Program-made: the position numbers and the translations under genes
Shown here: one piece after another, positions 25,026 to 32,330 of the stretch
How the letters are laid out: every line of letters starts with the position of its first letter
How positions within the stretch are numbered: position 1 is the stretch's first letter
Source: CAIKBL01 sp050247235
GTDB taxonomy: Bacteria > Pseudomonadota > Gammaproteobacteria > Ga0077536
Length of the DNA stretch: 64,000 bases
Reading direction: 5' to 3'
Assembly: GCA_050247235.1 (NCBI GenBank)
Contig: JBFWUN010000001.1
Location: forward strand, 62,001 to 126,000
The notes under the pieces: generated by a model
The model's database searches: none
Seen by the model: the letters and a program-made list of their open reading frames with translations, nothing else
What the model was told of the DNA's origin: nothing

Positions 25026-25921
25026 AGCGCCAGCGCCGTCCCGCGGCACCGTTCACCCGCAACACGCTCGCGATCGTCTACGACTTCGACGGCACGCTCA
25101 CGCCGCAGCCGATGCAGGAGTACACCGTGCTGCCCGAACTCGGCATCTCGCCGGATGCGTTCTGGCACGAGGTGAACGACGAAGTGCGCCGCACGGGCGG
25201 CGACGCGATCCTCACCTACATGCGGCTGCTGGTGGAGAAGATCGAATCGAACAAGGCGCATCTGAGTCGTGACGCGCTGCGCCGGCTCGCCGCCGGCATC
25301 CGCTATTACCCAGGTGTCGCGGGCTGGTTCGACCGGGTCAACGCGTACGTGCACGCGCGCTCGCAGGGTGCCGTCACCACGCGCCATTACATCGTGTCGG
25401 CAGGTCTTGGCGAGATCCTCGAAGGCATTTCCATCAAGCATCACTTCGAACGCATCTACGCGTCGCAGTATCACTTCAACCACCACGAAGTGGCGTGTTT
25501 TCCGACCGTCGTGATCAACGATACGAGCAAGACCCAGTACCTGTTCCGCATCAACAAGGGGCGCGAACGTGCCGGCGAATCCATCAACGAGTACATGCCC
25601 GAGGGTGAGCGACCGATTCCGTTCACTCACATGCTGTATATTGGCGACGGGTTGACCGACGTGCCGTGCATGACGGTCGCCAAGAAGTACGGCGGGTTCG
25701 CCGTGGCCGTGCACAATCCGGCGAACGCGGCCTCGATCGAGGTCTGCCGGGAGCTGGTCCGCGCGGACCGCATCGACTACTTCGCGGCCGCGGACTACCG
25801 CCCGGGGCGGGTGCTCGAGAAGCGGGTGCGGACCCTGCTCGACCTGATCATCGCGCGCATCCTGTTCGCGCGCGAGCGGCACGCGTTCCTGCAGGCGTTG
25901 AACGAGAGCGAACGAACATGA
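25022..25921 (+). CDS. HAD-superfamily hydrolase
   Basis: A 299-residue HAD hydrolase distinct from the one upstream. The nucleophile pair is D21/D23 in IVYDFDGTLTPQPMQ, the second motif lies in YIVSAGLGEILEG, and the acidic motif is LYIGDGLTDVPCM. The insert between them (KHHFERIYASQYHFNHHEVAC) is large. The protein is soluble, with a basic C-terminus. The start overlaps the upstream stop by 4 bp (ATGA) and the end overlaps the lipoprotein by 4 bp, so the five genes from 22669 on form one coupled operon. Substrate unknown. Confidence 0.88.
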   Translation: MKRQRRPAAPFTRNTLAIVYDFDGTLTPQPMQEYTVLPELGISPDAFWHEVNDEVRRTGGDAILTYMRLLVEKIESNKAHLSRDALRRLAAGIRYYPGVAGWFDRVNAYVHARSQGAVTTRHYIVSAGLGEILEGISIKHHFERIYASQYHFNHHEVACFPTVVINDTSKTQYLFRINKGRERAGESINEYMPEGERPIPFTHMLYIGDGLTDVPCMTVAKKYGGFAVAVHNPANAASIEVCRELVRADRIDYFAAADYRPGRVLEKRVRTLLDLIIARILFARERHAFLQALNESERT

Positions 25922-26463
25922 TCTCCATCCGCACGCTGCTGCTCCTGTCGCTCGCCATAACATTCCTGACGGGCTGCAAGGCACCCGATCTCAAGCCGGA
26001 CTTCCTGAAGCGCGACGCACCGGCCGCCACGCCCGCCCCGGTGTCCGCGGTACCGGCGGTGGATCCTTCGCTGACGCCACGCGAACTGCTGACCGCAAGA
26101 CTCATCAACGCACGCGACCCGGACGCCGCGACACCCGGCCTGACCGTCGGCAAGCTGATCGAGTTCGCGGATCGCTACCTCGCCTGCGACTGTGCAAACA
26201 CGCGCTTCGCCAAGGCCTGGCAGCGCGTCGAAGGCGGCTACGAACTCACGACGAATGCGGGTCAGGTCAAGCCGCTGCGCTTCATGTGCACGGGCAGCGG
26301 GGAGACGCTCGAATGCTACCTCACCGAGATCGACCGCGGCGCGCAGCTCGCCGACCTCTCGGAACGTTTCATGCCCGGCGGTGATTTCATCACGTTCATC
26401 TACGAGCACGGTCTGAACTGCCCGCGCGTCGAGCCGTGCCCGCCGCCGGTGCCGGCGGACTGA
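25918..26463 (+). CDS. Putative lipoprotein of unknown function
   Basis: A 181-residue predicted lipoprotein: the N-terminus MISIRTLLLLSLAITFLTGC ends in a lipobox with lipidated Cys20, followed by a Pro/Ala-rich linker. The mature domain has cysteine pairs (LACDCANTRFAK, FMCTGSGETLECYL, LNCPRVEPCPPP), suggesting disulfides in the periplasm. Residue 21 is Lys, not Asp, so outer-membrane sorting is expected. The start overlaps the HAD stop by 4 bp. It ends the operon, 24 bp before a strong hairpin. No family recognised. Confidence 0.8.
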   Translation: MISIRTLLLLSLAITFLTGCKAPDLKPDFLKRDAPAATPAPVSAVPAVDPSLTPRELLTARLINARDPDAATPGLTVGKLIEFADRYLACDCANTRFAKAWQRVEGGYELTTNAGQVKPLRFMCTGSGETLECYLTEIDRGAQLADLSERFMPGGDFITFIYEHGLNCPRVEPCPPPVPAD

Positions 26464-26487
26464 CAGGTTAAAGTTTGCCTCCGCGTG

Positions 26488-26529
26488 GTCCGACACCCTG
26501 CGGTCGACCCACCCCGCAGGGTGTCGGAC
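26488..26529 (+). terminator. Perfect 16-bp hairpin before aceE (terminator-like)
   Basis: Arms 26488-26503 and 26514-26529 are perfectly complementary over 16 bp around a 10-nt loop, just after the lipoprotein gene. No T-tract follows, so it is not a textbook intrinsic terminator; it may end the upstream operon with help or protect the mRNA 3' end. Confidence 0.55.
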
Positions 26530-26607
26530 GCAGGCCAGGGTCGACGAGGAGTTAGGCTAAACTAGCCCGGCGCCATCCCGCGCGGCCGGCGAGGAAGAGT
26601 GGACGTT

Positions 26608-29265
26608 ATGGCCCCGACTGTCGCGAACGATCTCGACCCCCAGGAAACCACGGAATGGCTGGAGGCGCTGTCCGCAGTGGCCGAGGCCGAGGGCATCGAA
26701 CGCGCCCACTTCCTGCTCGAGCGCCTGATCGAGGCCGCGCGCCGCTCGGGCGCCGACCTGCCGTACTCGGCCAACACGGCGTACCTCAACACGATTCCAC
26801 CTCACCTCGAGCAGTACACCCCCGGTGATCCCGCGCTCGAATGGCGCATCCGCTCGATCAACCGCTGGAATGCGATGGCGATGGTGGTGAAAGCCAACCG
26901 GCGCAACAGCGAACTCGGCGGTCACATCGCGAGCTACGCGTCGGCGGCCACGTTGTACGAAGTGGGCTACAACCACTTCTGGCACGCGCCGAGCGCGCAG
27001 CACGGCGGTGACCTGCTGTTCATCCAGGGTCACTCCGCGCCCGGCATCTACGCCCGCGCATTCCTGTTGGGACTGATCAGCGAGGAACAGCTCGACCGCT
27101 TCCGCCAGGACGTCGACGGGGGCGGCCTGACGTCCTATCCGCATCCCTGGCTGATGCCGGAGTTCTGGCAGTTCCCGACCGTCTCGATGGGACTCGGCCC
27201 GATCATGGCCATCTACCAGGCGCGCTTCATGCGCTACCTGGAGCATCGCGGACTCGCCAACACCGCCGGCCGCAAGGTATGGGCGTTCATGGGCGACGGC
27301 GAAATGGATGAGCCGGAATCGTTCGGCGCGGCGTCGCTCGCCGCGCGCGAGAAGCTCGACAACCTCGTCTTCGTGATCAACTGCAACCTGCAGCGTCTGG
27401 ACGGCCCGGTGCGCGGCAACGGCAAGATCATCCAGGAGCTCGAGTCTGACTTCCGGGGCGCTGGCTGGAACGTGATCAAGGTGATCTGGGGCGCCGCGTG
27501 GGATCCGCTGCTGGCGCGTGACAGCAAGGGCTTGCTGCTGAAACGCATGGAAGAGGTGGTCGACGGCGAGTACCAGGCGATGAAGGCCGTCAACGGCGCG
27601 TACGTGCGCGAACACTTCTTCGGCAAGTATCCGGAACTCAAGCAGCTCGTTGCAAGCATGAGCGACGACGACATCTGGCGCCTCAACCGCGGCGGACACG
27701 ATCCGCACAAGGTCTACGCCGCCTATGCGCGCGCGGTTGCGCACACCGGCCAGCCCACCGTGATCCTGTGCAAGACGGTCAAGGGCTACGGCATGGGTGA
27801 AGCCGGCGAGGGCAAGATGATCACGCACCAGCAGAAGAAGCTCGGCGAGGACGCGCTGAAGCACTTCCGCGATCGCTTCAACATCCCGATCTCCGACACC
27901 GATCTCGCGTCCGCGCCGTTCTATCGTCCGCCGGAGGACAGCCCGGAGATGAAGTACCTCCGCGAGCGGACCGCGGCAATGGGAGGATTCCTCCCGCAGC
28001 GTCGCCCGCGCGCCAGCCAGTCGCTGCAGATCCCGGCGCTGTCGATCTTCGACGCACTGCTCAAGGGCACCGGCGATCGGGACATCTCGACGACGATGGC
28101 GTTCGTGCGCCTGCTGGCGGCACTGACCCGCGACAAGACCCTCGGCCCGCGCATCGTGCCCATCGTGCCCGACGAAGCGCGCACGTTCGGCATGGAGGGC
28201 ATGTTCCGGCAGCTCGGCATCTATTCCTCCGTCGGGCAGCTCTACGAACCCGTCGATCACGACGAGCTGATGTACTACCGGGAGGACATCAAGGGCCAGA
28301 TCCTGGAGGAAGGCATCAACGAGGCGGGCGCGATGTGCTCGTGGATCGCCGCCGCCACGGCCTATTCCAACCACGACCTGCAGATGATCCCGTTCTACAT
28401 CTACTACTCGATGTTCGGCTTCCAGCGCGTGGGCGATCTCGCGTGGGCGGCCGGGGACCTGCAGGCGCGCGGCTTCCTGCTGGGCGGCACCGCCGGGCGC
28501 ACCACGCTGGCCGGCGAGGGCCTGCAGCACCAGGACGGTCACAGCCACCTGCTCGCGTCCACCATCCCGAGCTGCCGAAGCTACGACCCGACGTTCGGCT
28601 ACGAACTCGCCGTGATCATCCATGACGGCCTGAAGCGGATGATCGAGCAGCAGGAGAACTGTTTCTACTACATCACGGTGATGAACGAGAACTACGTGCA
28701 TCCGGCGATGCCCGCGGGGGTCGAGGAAGGCATCGTGAAGGGTCTTTACTGCCTGGAGCGTCAGGCCAAGGCCCAGATCGACCTGCTCGGCTCCGGCACG
28801 ATCCTGCGCGAGGTCAGCGCAGCCGCGGAACTCCTGAAGAGCGACTTCGGCATCGTCGCCAACCTGTGGAGCGCCACCAGCTTCAACGAGCTGCGGCGGG
28901 AGGCGCTCGACTGTGAGCGCTGGAACCTGCTGCATCCGGAAGCGAAGGCGCGTGTGCCTTACGTCACGCAGCAGCTTGCGACGACGGGGCTGCCGGTGGT
29001 GGCCGCCACCGACTACATGAAGGCCTACGCGGATCAGATCCGCGAGTTCGTCCCCACGCGCTACCGCGTACTCGGTACGGACGGCTTCGGCCGCTCCGAC
29101 TCGCGCGCGAAGCTCCGCGAGTTCTTCGAGGTGAACCGCCATTTCATCGTCGTCGCCGCGCTGAAGACGCTGGCCGACGAAGGCAAGGTGCCGCGCAAGA
29201 GAGTGGGCGAAGCGATCGCGAAGTACGGCATCAACCCCGACAAACCCAACCCGGCGACGGTGTGA
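26608..29265 (+). CDS. aceE: Pyruvate dehydrogenase E1 component (homodimeric)
   Basis: An 885-residue thiamine-diphosphate enzyme that decarboxylates pyruvate and acetylates the E2 lipoyl groups. The ThDP motif begins GDGEMDEPES and continues to NCNLQRLDGPV; the active-site segments YPHPWLMPEFWQFPTVSMG, KTVKGYGMGEAGEGKM and GGTAGRTTLAGEGLQHQDGH are those of the single-chain E1. GAGGAAGAG 8 bp before ATG 26608 gives the start; a GTG at 26599 is inside it. The stop is followed 2 bp later by aceF. TAAACT (26558-26563), inside GGCTA-AAC-TAGCC, is a weak -10 candidate. Confidence 0.96.
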   Translation: MAPTVANDLDPQETTEWLEALSAVAEAEGIERAHFLLERLIEAARRSGADLPYSANTAYLNTIPPHLEQYTPGDPALEWRIRSINRWNAMAMVVKANRRNSELGGHIASYASAATLYEVGYNHFWHAPSAQHGGDLLFIQGHSAPGIYARAFLLGLISEEQLDRFRQDVDGGGLTSYPHPWLMPEFWQFPTVSMGLGPIMAIYQARFMRYLEHRGLANTAGRKVWAFMGDGEMDEPESFGAASLAAREKLDNLVFVINCNLQRLDGPVRGNGKIIQELESDFRGAGWNVIKVIWGAAWDPLLARDSKGLLLKRMEEVVDGEYQAMKAVNGAYVREHFFGKYPELKQLVASMSDDDIWRLNRGGHDPHKVYAAYARAVAHTGQPTVILCKTVKGYGMGEAGEGKMITHQQKKLGEDALKHFRDRFNIPISDTDLASAPFYRPPEDSPEMKYLRERTAAMGGFLPQRRPRASQSLQIPALSIFDALLKGTGDRDISTTMAFVRLLAALTRDKTLGPRIVPIVPDEARTFGMEGMFRQLGIYSSVGQLYEPVDHDELMYYREDIKGQILEEGINEAGAMCSWIAAATAYSNHDLQMIPFYIYYSMFGFQRVGDLAWAAGDLQARGFLLGGTAGRTTLAGEGLQHQDGHSHLLASTIPSCRSYDPTFGYELAVIIHDGLKRMIEQQENCFYYITVMNENYVHPAMPAGVEEGIVKGLYCLERQAKAQIDLLGSGTILREVSAAAELLKSDFGIVANLWSATSFNELRREALDCERWNLLHPEAKARVPYVTQQLATTGLPVVAATDYMKAYADQIREFVPTRYRVLGTDGFGRSDSRAKLREFFEVNRHFIVVAALKTLADEGKVPRKRVGEAIAKYGINPDKPNPATV

Positions 29266-29267
29266 GC

Positions 29268-30977
29268 ATGGCGAACGAGCTGTCAGTGGCGGTTCCGGAC
29301 ATCGGCGACTTTGAAGCCGTCGACGTGATCGACGTACTCGTCAAACCGGGCGACGTGATCCACCCCGAAGATCCGCTGGTCACCCTCGAAAGCGAGAAAG
29401 CCACGATGGACATCCCGGCACCCCAGGCCGGCAAGGTCGTCGCGGTCAGCGTCAAGGTGGGCGACAAGGTCTCGCAGGGCAACCTGATCCTGACGCTCGC
29501 ACCGCTCGAGGAGGCAGCGGCACCGGCGCCTGCCGCGGCAACGCCCGCCGAACGCCCTGCGACGCCACCACCACCACCGCCCGCTGCACCATCGCGAGCG
29601 CCGGACACCCGCGCCGAGGCGCCTGCCGCCGCCCCCGCACCCGCCGCGCCGGCAGAAGTGCGGGTGCCCGACATCGGAGATTTCGAGCAGGTGGACGTGA
29701 TCGACGTGCTCGTGAAGATCGGTGACGTGGTCGGCGCGGAGACGCCGCTCATCACGCTCGAGAGCGAGAAGGCGACGATGGACATTCCATCGCCGGGTCC
29801 GGGGCGCGTACTCGCAGTGCTCGTGAAGGTCGGCGACAAGGTGTCGGAGGGTCATCCGATTGTCGCGATCGAGCCGCTGGGCGAGCCGGTCGCGGCGTCA
29901 TCTCCGGCCGCGGTTCCCGCCTCGGCGGGCGTGCCCGTGCCCGAGGAACCGGCGCCGGCGGCCGCGGCACCCGCGCGACCGGCCGTCGCGCCCAACGCGT
30001 ACGGGTTCGTCTCGCCCGATCCGGGCCCGCGCACGATCGCACCACCGGCGAGCGCGGCGCTGCTGCGCACCGGCGCGCACGTATACGCAAGCCCGGCAAT
30101 GCGTCGCTTCGCGCGTGAGCTCGGGGTCGATCTCGCCGAGGTCAAGGGATCAGGACGCAAGGGTCGCATCGTCAAAGAGGATGTTGCCGCGCATGTGAAA
30201 GCGGTGATGCAGCGCAAGTCGGCGCCCGCGGCCGGCAGCCTGGCATTGACCCCGGTCCCCGCGATTGACTTCAGCCGTTTCGGCGCCGTGGACACGCGAC
30301 CGCTGTCGAAGATCCGGCGCCTGACCGGCCAGAACCTGCATCGCGCGTGGGTGACGATCCCGCACGTGACCCAGTTCGACGACGCCGACATCACCGAACT
30401 CGAAGCCTTCCGCAAGGCGCAGCTCGCGGAGTCCGAGCAGCGCGGGGTCAAGCTTACGCTCGTCGCCTTCCTGCTGAAGGCGGTGACCGCGGTGCTGCAG
30501 CGCTACCCGGATTTCAACACGTCACTGACACCGGACGGCGAATCCCTCGTCTACAAGCAGTACTGTCACGTCGGAGTGGCGGTGAACACCTCACGCGGAC
30601 TGCTGGTACCGGTCATCCGCAATGTCGACACCAAGGGCGTGTACGCGCTCGCGCAGGAACTGCGCGAACTGAGCCTGAAGGCCCGGGACGGGAAGCTCAC
30701 TCCTGCCGAGATGCAGGGTGGCTGCTTCACGATCACGAGCCTGGGCGGCGTGAGCGGCACTGGCTTCACGCCGATCATCAATCCGCCCGAGGTGGCAATC
30801 CTGGGCATCTCTCCGGCTGCGATGAAACCGGTATACCGCGACGGCACGTTTGTTCCGCGGCTGATGCTGCCGCTCTCGCTGTCCTATGACCACCGGGTGA
30901 TCGACGGAGTGGCGGCCGCCGAGTTCACCCGCGCACTCGCCGGCCTGCTCGGCGACATCCGCCAGCTGCTGCTTTGA
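29268..30977 (+). CDS. aceF: Pyruvate dehydrogenase E2, dihydrolipoamide acetyltransferase
   Basis: A 569-residue E2 core protein that moves acetyl groups from lipoate to CoA. Two lipoyl domains carry K44 and K168 in identical ESEKATMDIP motifs, joined by Ala/Pro-rich linkers. A peripheral-subunit-binding domain follows (about 270-303, YASPAMRRFARELG...GRKGRIVKEDV), then the catalytic domain with H542 and D546 in SYDHRVIDG. E. coli has three lipoyl domains; two are common elsewhere. An in-frame GTG at 29262 overlaps aceE but ATG 29268 is preferred. No lpd (E3) gene follows; a NUDIX gene overlaps the end. Confidence 0.96.
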   Translation: MANELSVAVPDIGDFEAVDVIDVLVKPGDVIHPEDPLVTLESEKATMDIPAPQAGKVVAVSVKVGDKVSQGNLILTLAPLEEAAAPAPAAATPAERPATPPPPPPAAPSRAPDTRAEAPAAAPAPAAPAEVRVPDIGDFEQVDVIDVLVKIGDVVGAETPLITLESEKATMDIPSPGPGRVLAVLVKVGDKVSEGHPIVAIEPLGEPVAASSPAAVPASAGVPVPEEPAPAAAAPARPAVAPNAYGFVSPDPGPRTIAPPASAALLRTGAHVYASPAMRRFARELGVDLAEVKGSGRKGRIVKEDVAAHVKAVMQRKSAPAAGSLALTPVPAIDFSRFGAVDTRPLSKIRRLTGQNLHRAWVTIPHVTQFDDADITELEAFRKAQLAESEQRGVKLTLVAFLLKAVTAVLQRYPDFNTSLTPDGESLVYKQYCHVGVAVNTSRGLLVPVIRNVDTKGVYALAQELRELSLKARDGKLTPAEMQGGCFTITSLGGVSGTGFTPIINPPEVAILGISPAAMKPVYRDGTFVPRLMLPLSLSYDHRVIDGVAAAEFTRALAGLLGDIRQLLL

Positions 30978-31471
30978 GCGGTGCGGAAGCGGAACAGGCG
31001 ACGTCCACGCGACCGGCTGCGCCGATCAAGGCGCGCTTCGCGATTTGCGTGATCGAGGACGACGCCCGCCGCGTGCTGTTCCTGAAACGCGCCGGTGATC
31101 GTCCACTCGGACCCGGCCTGTGGGGCTTTCCGGCGGGCCACATCGAGGACGGCGAGACCCCGCGCGAATGCGCGACTCGCGAGCTTGCGGAGGAGATTGG
31201 CCCGCACGTGCGCGTGGCGGAAATCCGCGCGCTCGCTCCGATCCGGGATTCGTTCTACGGCGGCGTCTACGAGATCCACCTCTTCCACCTGCGCTGGCTG
31301 GGGGGCGAGATCGTATTGAACTTCGAACACACCGAGTTCCGCTGGGCCGACGCGGTCACGCATCGTGATCTGCCCATGATGGACGGTATCGAAGAGGACC
31401 TGGCGCTGCTCGGGATCTGGCCGCGCGAAGTCTTCGATCCCGCGCGCCTGCCGCCACATCTGCGTGCATGA
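30974..31471 (+). CDS. NUDIX hydrolase
   Basis: A 165-residue NUDIX protein. The NUDIX box runs from G55 to G76 (G55, E61, R69, E70, E73, E74, G76), matching GX5EX7REUXEEXGU. KARFAICVIEDDARRVLFLKR before it is the usual first strand. The start appears to be TTG at 30974, giving a TTGA overlap with the aceF stop; no better ATG or GTG precedes the fold. It hydrolyses a nucleoside diphosphate linked to another group; the exact substrate is unknown. It overlaps the esterase gene by 4 bp. Confidence 0.87.
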   Translation: MSGAEAEQATSTRPAAPIKARFAICVIEDDARRVLFLKRAGDRPLGPGLWGFPAGHIEDGETPRECATRELAEEIGPHVRVAEIRALAPIRDSFYGGVYEIHLFHLRWLGGEIVLNFEHTEFRWADAVTHRDLPMMDGIEEDLALLGIWPREVFDPARLPPHLRA

Positions 31472-32247
31472 GCGCGGTCACGCTGGCCTGCGACGAAGCC
31501 GGTGCAGGCCCGCCGCTGCTGATCCTCCACGGCCTGTTCGGCAGTGCGCGCAACTGGCAGAACCATGCGCGCCGGCTCGCGGAACGCTACCACGTGCTCG
31601 CGGTGGACCAGCGCAACCACGGTCGCTCGTCCCACGCGGAACCGCACGACTACACCACGCTCGCGCAGGACATACTGGACCTGTGCGCCGAACACGCGCT
31701 GCGCGACGTCGTTCTGCTCGGGCACAGCATGGGAGGCAAGGTCGCGATGACCTGCGCGCTGACTGCACCCGACCGGTTCTCGAAGCTCGTCATCGTCGAC
31801 ATCGCTCCCACGGCCTACGCGGACGCGCACACGCCGATTATCGACGCGATGCTCGCGCTGCCGCTCGCGACGTTGCGGCGCCGGCAGGACGCGGACACGC
31901 AGCTCGCCGCGGCCGTGCCGGAACGTGACATCCGGCTGTTCCTGCTGCAGAACCTGGTACTGGACGCGGCCGGCTTCCACTGGCGGTTGAACCTGCCAGT
32001 GCTGCGCGCGGCGATGCCGGCGCTCATCGGAGCGCTGCCCGTGGCGCCGACCGCCCGCTTCGACGGGCCGGTACACTTCATCCGGGGCGCACGTTCGGAC
32101 CGGGTCGGTGCGGCCGGCATCGCCGCGAGCCGGTCGCACTTCCCGCAACTGACGGTCCACACGGTGCCGGACGCCGGCCACTGGCCGCACGCCGAGAACC
32201 CGGCCGCATTCGGCGCCTGTCTCGACTCTGCGCTCGCGGAGCCCTGA
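31468..32247 (+). CDS. Alpha/beta-hydrolase (YbfF-like esterase)
   Basis: A 259-residue alpha/beta-hydrolase with nucleophile S87 in LLGHSMGG, the oxyanion segment ILHGLFGSARNW, VDQRNHGRSSH and a catalytic His in VPDAGHWPHAENP. The pattern HGLFGSxxNW...DxRNHGxSxH is that of the YbfF esterase group, which hydrolyses short acyl esters including acyl-CoA in vitro. No signal peptide. It overlaps the NUDIX gene by 4 bp (ATGA), so it is co-translated with the pyruvate dehydrogenase operon. Physiological substrate unknown. Confidence 0.88.
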   Translation: MSAVTLACDEAGAGPPLLILHGLFGSARNWQNHARRLAERYHVLAVDQRNHGRSSHAEPHDYTTLAQDILDLCAEHALRDVVLLGHSMGGKVAMTCALTAPDRFSKLVIVDIAPTAYADAHTPIIDAMLALPLATLRRRQDADTQLAAAVPERDIRLFLLQNLVLDAAGFHWRLNLPVLRAAMPALIGALPVAPTARFDGPVHFIRGARSDRVGAAGIAASRSHFPQLTVHTVPDAGHWPHAENPAAFGACLDSALAEP

Positions 32248-32273
32248 GCCGCGCGCCGGCTGACGGCGGTTCA

Positions 32274-32291
32274 GTCCCGCACCCGCGGGAC
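32274..32291 (+). terminator. Small GC hairpin after the aceE operon
   Basis: GTCCCGC (32274-32280), a 4-nt loop and GCGGGAC (32285-32291) form a perfect 7-bp hairpin 26 bp after the esterase stop. The following bases (CGATAACG) hold no T-tract, so termination is only a possibility. Confidence 0.35.
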
Positions 32292-32330
32292 CGATAACGC
32301 AGGTATCGCCCCCCGGGATCACCGTTTCCA

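Noticed and set aside
26557..29142. An 861-codon open frame antisense to aceE
   Set aside because: The plus strand codes an unmistakable pyruvate dehydrogenase E1. In DNA this GC-rich the antisense frame lacks stops by chance; its product has no recognisable domain and shifting composition.
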